The notes under the pieces were generated by a model. The model was not told where the DNA came from and searched no databases. It saw nothing but the letters and a program-made list of their open reading frames with translations. The translations under genes were made by a program, and so were the position numbers. A stretch of DNA of 5,120 nt from Holosporaceae bacterium (GTDB taxonomy: Bacteria; Pseudomonadota; Alphaproteobacteria; UBA3830): NCBI GenBank assembly GCA_031265715.1, contig JAISCG010000113.1, positions 1 through 5,120 on the forward strand, read 5' to 3'. Within the stretch, counting starts at the first letter, position 1. Every line of letters starts with the position of its first letter. Of this stretch, positions 1 through 4,627 are shown in pieces.

Positions 1-354
1 CTGTGGCTGGTCGGATACACCATGAACATATACACCCAGATCAGTCTGATCATGCTGATAGGACTTTCGGCGAAGCACGGAATTCTTATCATAGAATTTG
101 CAAATCAATTGCGGGACGAAGGATTGAAATTTGAGGAAGCACTGCTGACTGCCGCAAAATTACGACTGCGACCGGTCATGATGACCGGTATATCCACGGT
201 GGTCGGAGCGGTGCCGCTGCTGCTGGCGACGGGAGCCGGTTCCGTCGGTCGGCAAAACATCGGCGCGGTGCAGGTGTTCGGCGGCATAAGCGGAGTTTTG
301 CTGACTCTTGTGGTGATTCCGGTCGGATATATTATTTTCTGTCGCAGGAATTGA
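1..354 (+). CDS. RND-family multidrug efflux permease, C-terminal fragment
   Basis: This is the 3' end of a proton-driven inner-membrane efflux pump of the AcrB/MexB type (hydrophobe/amphiphile efflux family), which exports drugs or amphiphiles through a periplasmic adaptor and an outer-membrane channel. The frame is open from base 1, so the start lies upstream, and 117 codons precede the TGA. Family hallmarks are visible in order: NIYTQISLIMLIGL with KHGILIIEFANQLRDEG (end of a membrane helix and the following loop), RLRPVMMTG, the helix with GAVPLLLATGAG, then VFGGISGVLLTLVVIPVGYI as the last membrane helix. The KHGIL version of the loop resembles the subgroup of RND pumps that has KHGI where AcrB has KNAI. 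The tail after the last helix is very short (FCRRN). No adaptor or outer-membrane gene follows, so any partners lie upstream or elsewhere. The substrate cannot be told from this fragment. Confidence 0.93.
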   Translation: MWLVGYTMNIYTQISLIMLIGLSAKHGILIIEFANQLRDEGLKFEEALLTAAKLRLRPVMMTGISTVVGAVPLLLATGAGSVGRQNIGAVQVFGGISGVLLTLVVIPVGYIIFCRRN

Positions 355-406
355 CAACAACAACCCGAGCAAACAAAACAAACGAAATTTCCGTCTGCGT
401 TGCACC

Positions 407-820
407 TCAGACTCGAACGGGCGGGGCGCTCAAGATCGATCTTTTTAACACCACAGCCACGGCCAACACTAATCCGTTTAGGAGTGCATACTTTAAATTA
501 AACGCCACGCCGTTCCATATATAACTCAGCAGATTTCGGTCAAAAACAAACGACGAATGAAAAAAATAGCAAACAACGTCAATGCACACACTATATAACA
601 ATATCGAGGATATTGCCCCCAGCGAGTGCAGATACCTGTTTCTTATTTTTCGAACAAGCAATGTCACCACAAAAAATATCGTAAGATTGACCAAAGATAA
701 AAAAGTTAATTGAAAATTCGAATTCGAAAACATATAAACCACCCAGGCACAAGCGCAAATGTCAGCCGACACCGCGTTTCTGTTACACTGGCTGAACAAC
801 ATCAAAAGCGAACCTATCAT
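407..820 (-). CDS. Small hydrophobic membrane protein of unknown function (137 aa)
   Basis: I do not recognise this protein. The frame starts at an ATG at 820 and stops at TGA (407-409). It encodes a strongly hydrophobic product with at least three likely membrane segments, near residues 38-56 (LTFLSLVNLTIFFVVTLLV), 67-87 (rich in I, L, C and Y) and 109-126 (ALLNGLVLAVAVVL). A weaker hydrophobic stretch lies near 20-31. A basic loop (RKIRNRY, 57-63) follows the first clear segment. There are five cysteines. An AGAAGG ribosome-binding-like sequence lies 12 nt before the ATG, rather far, and an in-frame TGA at 878-880 limits any longer start. A good promoter lies just upstream. The gene converges on the RND pump gene across 52 bp. 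It is more plausible than the overlapping plus-strand frames because its product has coherent membrane character. It could be a lineage-specific protein or a shortened relative of a larger membrane family. Confidence 0.55.
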   Translation of the reverse strand: MIGSLLMLFSQCNRNAVSADICACAWVVYMFSNSNFQLTFLSLVNLTIFFVVTLLVRKIRNRYLHSLGAISSILLYSVCIDVVCYFFHSSFVFDRNLLSYIWNGVAFNLKYALLNGLVLAVAVVLKRSILSAPPVRV

Positions 821-863
821 GGCACAACAACACCTTCTAAAAAATCCAACGACCCGCTCGACT

Positions 864-891
864 ATTATATTCTCCTCTCAGAAAGAATCAA
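864..891 (-). promoter_or_regulatory. Sigma-70-type promoter for the small membrane protein gene
   Basis: Read on the minus strand, TTGATT (886-891) and a perfect TATAAT (864-869) are separated by 16 bp. Transcription would begin near 857, giving a leader of roughly 35-40 nt before the ATG at 820. It lies outside the MITE-like element (935-1199), so it is probably the original promoter. The call rests on motif and spacing only. Confidence 0.5.
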
Positions 892-926
892 GAGTTGTGG
901 AGTTTACTATCAGGGGAGGGCTCTGT

Positions 927-934
927 CTGTGTCA
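927..934. repeat. Left copy of 8-bp direct repeat (probable target-site duplication)
   Basis: CTGTGTCA occurs here and again at 1200-1207 in the same orientation, abutting the two inverted ends (one base apart on this side, none on the other). Joining the outer flanks through one copy would give a pre-insertion intergenic region about 273 bp shorter. Confidence 0.6.
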
Positions 935-935
935 T

Positions 936-948
936 CTTGCCACCCGTC
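936..948 (+). repeat. Left terminal inverted repeat of the MITE-like element
   Basis: CTTGCCACCCGTC is an exact 13-bp reverse complement of 1187-1199, 238 bp away. Similarity does not continue clearly inward: the left side goes on with GGATCTTTTTTT, while the mirrored right side reads TCATTTGATTG. Confidence 0.7.
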
Positions 949-1020
949 GGATCTTTTTTTACCTGAAATTTCAATTTCTGTTTGAATCGTCTTTTCTGGT
1001 ATTTATGGTAACATTTTCAC

Positions 1021-1050
1021 GTCATTGCGAGCGGAGCGAAGCAATCCAGA
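1021..1050 (+). repeat. Dispersed GTCATTGCGAG repeat, unit A
   Basis: The unit begins GTCATTGCGAGC, continues with a GGAGCGAA core and ends GCAATCCAGA. This is the widespread bacterial intergenic repeat that yields false peptides such as HCERSEAIQ and LRAKRSN. It is inverted relative to units B and C. Its outer GTCATTGCGAG (1021-1031) pairs with 1100-1110, and GCAATCCAG (1041-1049) pairs with 1076-1084. The A/B pair could therefore fold into one long hairpin. Confidence 0.8.
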
Positions 1051-1075
1051 TTTTAAATTTGCTATAATTTGAGCC

Positions 1076-1110
1076 CTGGATTGCCGCGTCGTTTCACTCC
1101 TCGCAATGAC
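1076..1110 (-). repeat. Dispersed GTCATTGCGAG repeat, unit B (long-core variant)
   Basis: Read on the minus strand it begins GTCATTGCGAG and ends GCAATCCAG, the same borders as unit A. Its core is longer (GAGTGAAACGACGCG type), giving 35 bp between borders against 29 in unit A. Long-core and short-core versions are both familiar forms of this repeat. Here they sit side by side. Confidence 0.78.
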
Positions 1111-1136
1111 ACGAATTTGCTGGAATTTGAGTCTTA

Positions 1137-1162
1137 GATTGCTTCGCTTTGCTCGCAATGAC
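1137..1162 (-). repeat. Dispersed GTCATTGCGAG repeat, unit C (short-core variant)
   Basis: Read on the minus strand it runs GTCATTGCGAGC, then AA, then AGCGAAGCAATC. It matches unit A (1021-1046) at 24 of 26 positions, the only differences being AA here for GG in unit A. A and C are thus near-perfect inverted copies that enclose unit B. Confidence 0.8.
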
Positions 1163-1186
1163 GCAATGAAACACTCAATCAAATGA

Positions 1187-1199
1187 GACGGGTGGCAAG
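1187..1199 (-). repeat. Right terminal inverted repeat of the MITE-like element
   Basis: GACGGGTGGCAAG is the exact reverse complement of 936-948. The ATG at 1183, the most upstream in-frame ATG of the dnaB reading frame, lies just inside this end. The first codons of that longer frame would therefore encode the repeat end rather than helicase sequence. Confidence 0.7.
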
Positions 1200-1207
1200 C
1201 TGTGTCA
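1200..1207. repeat. Right copy of 8-bp direct repeat (probable target-site duplication)
   Basis: This CTGTGTCA directly follows the right inverted end and matches 927-934. The probable -35 element of the dnaB promoter begins only 10 bp further on, so the insertion would have landed close to the upstream edge of that promoter. Confidence 0.6.
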
Positions 1208-1217
1208 CAAAAAAGAC

Positions 1218-1247
1218 CGGACATAATCGGCGTCTACACTATATAAT
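1218..1247 (+). promoter_or_regulatory. Probable sigma-70 promoter of the dnaB-alr-mlaEF operon
   Basis: A perfect TATAAT lies at 1242-1247, with CGGACA (four of six consensus bases) at 1218-1223 and an 18-bp spacer. Transcription would start near 1254, leaving a leader of only about 10 nt to the ATG at 1264, or about 50 nt to the ATG at 1306. The promoter lies just outside the right end of the MITE-like element. Confidence 0.45.
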
Positions 1248-1253
1248 ATCCCA

Positions 1254-1265
1254 ATTTCATGAAAT
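1254..1265. promoter_or_regulatory. 12-bp perfect palindrome at the dnaB start
   Basis: ATTTCATGAAAT is self-complementary over 12 bp and overlaps both the predicted transcription start and the first two bases of the ATG at 1264. It could be an operator or simply an AT-rich coincidence. No second copy was seen in the window. Confidence 0.2.
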
Positions 1266-2721
1266 GACGGAAGAACGTGTGATTGATTTTAATTCAGGGC
1301 AAAAAATGCGGATATTGCCGCACAATATCGAGGCGGAGCAGTCTATTCTCGGAGCGATTATGTTCAACAATAATTGCTACGAGGCGGTGTCGGAGATACT
1401 TCTGTCGGATCATTTTGCCACTCCCGTTCACGGTAAAATTTACGACGCGATCACCAAGCTGATATCCCAGGGATTTGTGGCCGATCCGATAACTCTGAAA
1501 ACGTACTTTGAAAAACTTGAAGAATTGAAAAATGTCGGCGGAGGAGAGTACCTCGTTCATCTGGTGAATTCTGTCATTTCAACCGCGGGGGTCAAGGATT
1601 ATGCCGACGTAATCTACGATATGTATCTGCGACGGCAGTTGATTCATATCGGAGAGCAAATGTCGAAAAATGCCCAGGAATTCGAAGTGAATACGAAGGC
1701 AGAAGGGCAGGTGGAGCATGCGGAAGCCAAGTTATATGAATTATCGATGTCGAACAAAAAGGGGGGATTTGTCCCTTTTTGCGATGTTTCCGATGAAACC
1801 ATAGATATTGTCGAAAAAGCCCTTAAAAACTCCGGCGGACTCATCGGCATTACCAGCGGATTTATTGATTTGGATAAATGGTTGGGGGGACTCAACAGAT
1901 CCGATCTGATTATACTCGCCGGACGTCCGTCGATGGGAAAAACCGCCCTCGCAACCAACATCGCATTCAATGCGGCTCTGGCTTTTTCAAAAAAAGCGGA
2001 GGGGGGAGGGAAGGTCGCGTTTTTTTCCCTGGAAATGTCGTCGGAACAACTTGTAACCAGAATTTTCGCGCAGGAATGCGGGATTCCGTCGGATAAAATC
2101 AGGCGAGGGGATATAAGGGAAGAAGATTACGCGAAAGTCTGTGAAGCTCATAAGAAATTGGCGGAATTGCCGCTGTACATCGATGATACTCCGGCTTTGA
2201 GCATCTCGGCCGTCAGAACTCGCGCCCGGAGATTAAAGCGGCAGCACGGGTTGGATTTGATTGTCGTCGATTATTTGCAGCTGCTCCAGGGAAACGACGA
2301 AAAACACAGCGAAAATCGTGTGCAGGAAATTTCGGAAGTTACCCGATTACTGAAAGCGCTGGCCAAGGAGCTCGATATTCCGGTGATAGCATTGTCCCAG
2401 CTGTCGCGGGCCGTGGAAGCTCGAGACGATAAGAGACCTCAATTGTCGGATCTGCGCGAATCCGGATCCATTGAGCAGGACGCCGACGTTGTTATGTTTG
2501 TTTACCGGGAAGAGTATTACGAGTCGCGACGCGAGCCGACTCCCGGAACCGATAAATATGTGCAATGGCAGGAGCGAATGGCAAAAGTTTACAACTGTGC
2601 CGAAGTAATTTTGGCGAAACAGAGACACGGCCCGGTCGGAACCATAAGGTTGCATTTCGACGGGCGATACACAAAATTCAGCAATTTATCGGAAGGTGGG
2701 AAGGATAATTATGGACATTAA
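1264..2721 (+). CDS. dnaB: Replicative DNA helicase DnaB
   Basis: This is the hexameric helicase that unwinds DNA at the replication fork and recruits primase, acting in the cytoplasm. From the ATG at 1264 it has 485 aa, close to the usual 460-500. The N-terminal primase-interaction domain opens with LPHNIEAEQSILGA (18-31) and runs to about 120. The C-terminal RecA-like ATPase has Walker A GRPSMGKT (220-227), FFSLEM (253-258), Walker B DLIVVDYLQL (331-340), SDLRESGSIEQDAD (395-408) and the arginine-finger strand KQRHGPVGT (452-460). The extra segment around 418-445 is typical of alphaproteobacterial DnaB. The start is uncertain: 1264 fits family length but has no clear ribosome-binding site, the GTG at 1279 follows GGAAG, and the ATG at 1306 has AGGG six bases upstream. 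The upstream ATG at 1183 lies inside the mobile element and is rejected. The end overlaps alr by 11 nt. Confidence 0.96.
   Translation: MTEERVIDFNSGQKMRILPHNIEAEQSILGAIMFNNNCYEAVSEILLSDHFATPVHGKIYDAITKLISQGFVADPITLKTYFEKLEELKNVGGGEYLVHLVNSVISTAGVKDYADVIYDMYLRRQLIHIGEQMSKNAQEFEVNTKAEGQVEHAEAKLYELSMSNKKGGFVPFCDVSDETIDIVEKALKNSGGLIGITSGFIDLDKWLGGLNRSDLIILAGRPSMGKTALATNIAFNAALAFSKKAEGGGKVAFFSLEMSSEQLVTRIFAQECGIPSDKIRRGDIREEDYAKVCEAHKKLAELPLYIDDTPALSISAVRTRARRLKRQHGLDLIVVDYLQLLQGNDEKHSENRVQEISEVTRLLKALAKELDIPVIALSQLSRAVEARDDKRPQLSDLRESGSIEQDADVVMFVYREEYYESRREPTPGTDKYVQWQERMAKVYNCAEVILAKQRHGPVGTIRLHFDGRYTKFSNLSEGGKDNYGH
2701..2705 (+). promoter_or_regulatory. Ribosome-binding site deciding the alr start
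   Basis: AAGGA, part of GGGAAGGAT, lies five bases before the ATG at 2711 and inside the last codons of dnaB. It favours the ATG over the in-frame GTG at 2696, which the purine-rich run would overlap rather than precede. Confidence 0.7.
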
Positions 2722-3841
2722 AAACAGTGTTTTGGAAAAAGTCGAGCCCTATGTGCTGACTGTTTTCGTCGTAAATTTGGATAATGTCGCAAAAAATTAC
2801 GCAACCGTAAAGAAGGAAGTTTCATCGAAGGCGGAGGTAATCGCGGTTCTGAAAGCTGATTCCTACGGATTCGGAGCAGTTCCGATAGGTCGGAGACTTC
2901 ACAAAGAGGGGTGTCGGGCTTTTTTTACGGCAACGATCGAGGAGGGAATTAATCTGCGCCGAAATTTACCCCGGGATACGCAAATTATCATACTGAGCGG
3001 ACTGCTGCCGAATACCGAAACCACGATGATCGAATACGATCTTATTCCGGTGCTGAATAATTCATATCAATCAAATTTGTGGATTAATCATGCGAAAAAA
3101 CTGAACAAGAAACTGAAGGCGATTATCCACATTGATACCGGCATTTTCAGAAACGGCTATTCCTACAGGGACGTCGGGGCGGATCTCGCCCGGGAACACA
3201 AAGATTTGGATATTATCTTTGTGATGAGTCATTTGGCCTGCGCCGACGTTCCTGATCATCCGCTGAACAAATCGCAGTTGGAAAGATTCCGCGATGTGTT
3301 GCAATATTTTCCCGGTGTGAAGGGATGTTTTTCGGCGACAAACGGCATATTTCTCGGGGAGGAATATTTTTTCGATGCCGTCAGGCCGGGGAAAGCGCTG
3401 TACGGTTTTTCCGTTCGCGAGGATAAAGTCGGATCCATGATTCCCGTGGCGGATATTTTCACCAGAATCGTCCAGATAAATCATTTGCGGGCCGGAGATA
3501 CCGTCGGCTACGGCGCGACTTTTACCGCGGATCGGGATATGACAACCCTGACCGTCGGTATGGGATATGCCGACGGGTTCATGCGGAAATTTACCGGATT
3601 CGGAAGCGGTTTTATCGGTGGCAGAAAAATTCCGTGCATAGGGCGAATTTCGATGGATTATATGGTGTTTGACGCGACCGACGCAGAAAAAGACGATTTA
3701 AAAATCGGAGATTGGGTTGCTTTGACCGACGACAGGGATTATACACTTGAGAGGTGGGCTCTCGAATTAGGTACGCTTCCCCATGAGGTGGCCTGCAGGC
3801 TCGGTCCCCGGGTCAAAAGAGTTTATGTTGGAGATGTGTAG
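2711..3841 (+). CDS. alr: Alanine racemase (PLP-dependent)
   Basis: It interconverts L- and D-alanine in the cytoplasm, supplying D-alanine for peptidoglycan; the product has 376 aa, normal for the family. The barrel domain carries the PLP lysine in VLKADSYGFG (Lys48), HIDTG with Arg147, and MSHLACADVPDHPLN (172-186). VRPGKALYG (224-232) follows, with the phosphate-side Arg225. The C-terminal beta domain has the second catalytic base, Tyr267, in VGYGATF, then GYADGF (285-290) and GRISMD (311-316). Compared with the Geobacillus enzyme, the phosphate-contacting Tyr354 is replaced by His358 (LPHEV), and Asn203-Ser204 by Ala209-Thr210. The catalytic residues are intact, so I expect activity. The ATG at 2711 was chosen because AAGGA lies five bases upstream. 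An in-frame GTG at 2696 is less likely. The start lies inside the end of dnaB, implying translational coupling. Confidence 0.95.
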   Translation: MDIKNSVLEKVEPYVLTVFVVNLDNVAKNYATVKKEVSSKAEVIAVLKADSYGFGAVPIGRRLHKEGCRAFFTATIEEGINLRRNLPRDTQIIILSGLLPNTETTMIEYDLIPVLNNSYQSNLWINHAKKLNKKLKAIIHIDTGIFRNGYSYRDVGADLAREHKDLDIIFVMSHLACADVPDHPLNKSQLERFRDVLQYFPGVKGCFSATNGIFLGEEYFFDAVRPGKALYGFSVREDKVGSMIPVADIFTRIVQINHLRAGDTVGYGATFTADRDMTTLTVGMGYADGFMRKFTGFGSGFIGGRKIPCIGRISMDYMVFDATDAEKDDLKIGDWVALTDDRDYTLERWALELGTLPHEVACRLGPRVKRVYVGDV

Positions 3842-4627
3842 GTGAAGTTTTTAAGTAAACCGCTGGTGGCGCTCGGTGAATGCACCGTTTCGGCTCTGGT
3901 CGAAATCGGACGTGTTTTTATATTTTCGGGAAACGGAATACGCAGTTGTTTTGTTTCCCCTTTTTATTTTAAAGAAATTTTTCACCAGATAATTACGATC
4001 GGATTTTATTCTCTGCCGATAGTCGGATTGACGGCACTTTTCGCCGGGATGGTGCTTGCTCTTCAGATGTATGTGGGTTTTACCAGATTCAACGCCGAGG
4101 GAGCGATTGCCTCCGTCGTGGTAATATCGCTTACCCGAGAATTGGGGCCGGTTTTTGCGGGGTTGATGGTCGCCGGTCGTGTGAGTTCATCCATAGCTGC
4201 GGAAATCGGATCGATGCGTGTCAGCGAACAAATCGACGCTCTCACGACTCTGCGGGTGGATCCGTTTAAATTTCTCGTTGCTCCGCGAATTATCGCCGGA
4301 GTGCTCATGGTTCCGATTCTGGTGCTCATCGCAGATATCATCGGCGTTATGGGCGGATTTTTGGTTTCCACGACGCTGCTGAATTTTTCGGTCGGTTCCT
4401 ACATAGCCCAGACCGTGCAGAGTTTGGAATGGATTGATGTTATTTCCGGCTTGATCAAAGCTGCGGCGTTCGGATTTGTGACAACCGTTTTCGGATGCTA
4501 CAACGGTTTTTGCAGTGAGGTCGGCGCCAGGGGAGTCGGAAACGCCGCCACGAGCGCCGTTGTTTCATCCAGTATTGGTATTTTGGTTTTAAATTATTTA
4601 TTGACAGCATTGTTTTTTGGAAAATGA
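3842..4627 (+). CDS. mlaE: MlaE/YrbE-type phospholipid ABC transporter permease
   Basis: This is the inner-membrane permease of the Mla system, which moves phospholipids between the inner and outer membranes to maintain lipid asymmetry. Length is 261 aa, typical for the family. Family hallmarks are the helix with LPIVGLTALFAGMVLALQ (58-75), then TRELGPVFAGLMVAGRV (98-114), AAEIGSMRVSEQIDAL (119-134), whose EQIDAL contacts the ATPase, and LRVDPFKFLVAPRIIAG (137-153). Helices near 151-175, 201-218 and 237-257 follow, with GCYNGF and GARGVGNAAT between the last two. The start is a GTG at 3842 directly after the alr stop TAG, with GGAG eight bases upstream in the alr coding end. The stop overlaps the mlaF start as ATGA. 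A plant and algal homologue group (TGD1) exists, but here the neighbouring ATPase confirms a bacterial Mla pair. No mlaD is visible; it may lie downstream or elsewhere. Confidence 0.95.
   Translation: MKFLSKPLVALGECTVSALVEIGRVFIFSGNGIRSCFVSPFYFKEIFHQIITIGFYSLPIVGLTALFAGMVLALQMYVGFTRFNAEGAIASVVVISLTRELGPVFAGLMVAGRVSSSIAAEIGSMRVSEQIDALTTLRVDPFKFLVAPRIIAGVLMVPILVLIADIIGVMGGFLVSTTLLNFSVGSYIAQTVQSLEWIDVISGLIKAAAFGFVTTVFGCYNGFCSEVGARGVGNAATSAVVSSSIGILVLNYLLTALFFGK

Larger units (their letters stand above)
1055..1162 (+). repeat. Tandem duplication of spacer plus repeat unit
   Basis: Two successive blocks share the same order: an AATTTGCT..AATTTGAG spacer followed by an inverted dispersed-repeat unit. 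Block 1 is 1055-1110 (spacer and unit B) and block 2 is 1113-1162 (spacer and unit C). The spacers align at an offset of 58 bp and the ends at an offset of 52 bp, because unit C has a 6-bp shorter core. This shows that the repeated module includes the AT-rich spacer as well as the GTCATTGCGAG unit. Confidence 0.65.
935..1199. mobile_element. MITE-like non-autonomous element (about 265 bp)
   Basis: The segment is bounded by a perfect 13-bp inverted repeat, CTTGCCACCCGTC at 936-948 and its exact reverse complement at 1187-1199. Immediately outside lies the same 8-mer, CTGTGTCA, at 927-934 and 1200-1207, as expected for a target-site duplication. A single unpaired T (935) sits between the left 8-mer and the left arm. 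The interior has no transposase or other credible coding frame, so mobilisation would need an enzyme from elsewhere. Three units of a common dispersed repeat fill the region 1021-1162. Eight-base duplications occur in several insertion-sequence families, and I cannot name the parent family from these ends. The combination of inverted ends and abutting direct repeats is seen directly. Transposition is the inference. Confidence 0.62.
821..1263. other. Divergent intergenic region between the membrane protein gene and dnaB
   Basis: I see no credible gene in this 443-bp stretch. It holds, from left to right, the minus-strand promoter (864-891), an 8-bp direct repeat (927-934), a MITE-like element with inverted ends (935-1199) carrying three dispersed-repeat units, the second 8-bp direct repeat (1200-1207) and the probable dnaB promoter (1218-1247). 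Short open frames crossing it give peptides with LRAKRSN, HCERSEAIQ and LRSARND. These are the familiar spurious translations of this repeat type and not proteins. Confidence 0.75.

Noticed and set aside
355..406. Possible bidirectional terminator between the convergent genes
   Set aside because: The 52-bp gap has no stable GC-rich hairpin with a T-tract, only a weak imperfect symmetry around ACGAAATTTCCGT.
717..728. 12-bp palindrome TTCGAATTCGAA
   Set aside because: It lies within the membrane protein coding sequence and results from a repeated Ser-Asn codon pair. I see no reason to assign it a function.
936..960. Possible terminator ending in the T-run at 953-960
   Set aside because: Only a trivial three-base stem (CCG/CGG) precedes the T-run, and no upstream plus-strand gene needs a terminator here.
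710..1067. Two plus-strand open frames (710-985 and 759-1067) overlapping the membrane protein gene
   Set aside because: They run antisense to a coherent hydrophobic protein and through the intergenic repeat. The second ends in HCERSEAIQ, a known false translation of the dispersed repeat. Neither shows protein-like motifs.
1021..1162. Possible CRISPR array
   Set aside because: The units occur in both orientations, differ in core length, and have spacers that resemble each other. No cas genes are present.
1003..1224. Minus-strand open frame of 73 codons with LRAKRSNL and LRSARND
   Set aside because: These peptides are the repeat units read in another frame, and the frame spans the element end and the dnaB promoter. 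It is not a gene.
2347..2674. Antisense open frames within dnaB (and similar ones within alr and mlaE)
   Set aside because: They are opposite to strongly conserved coding sequence and have no recognisable motifs or start signals.
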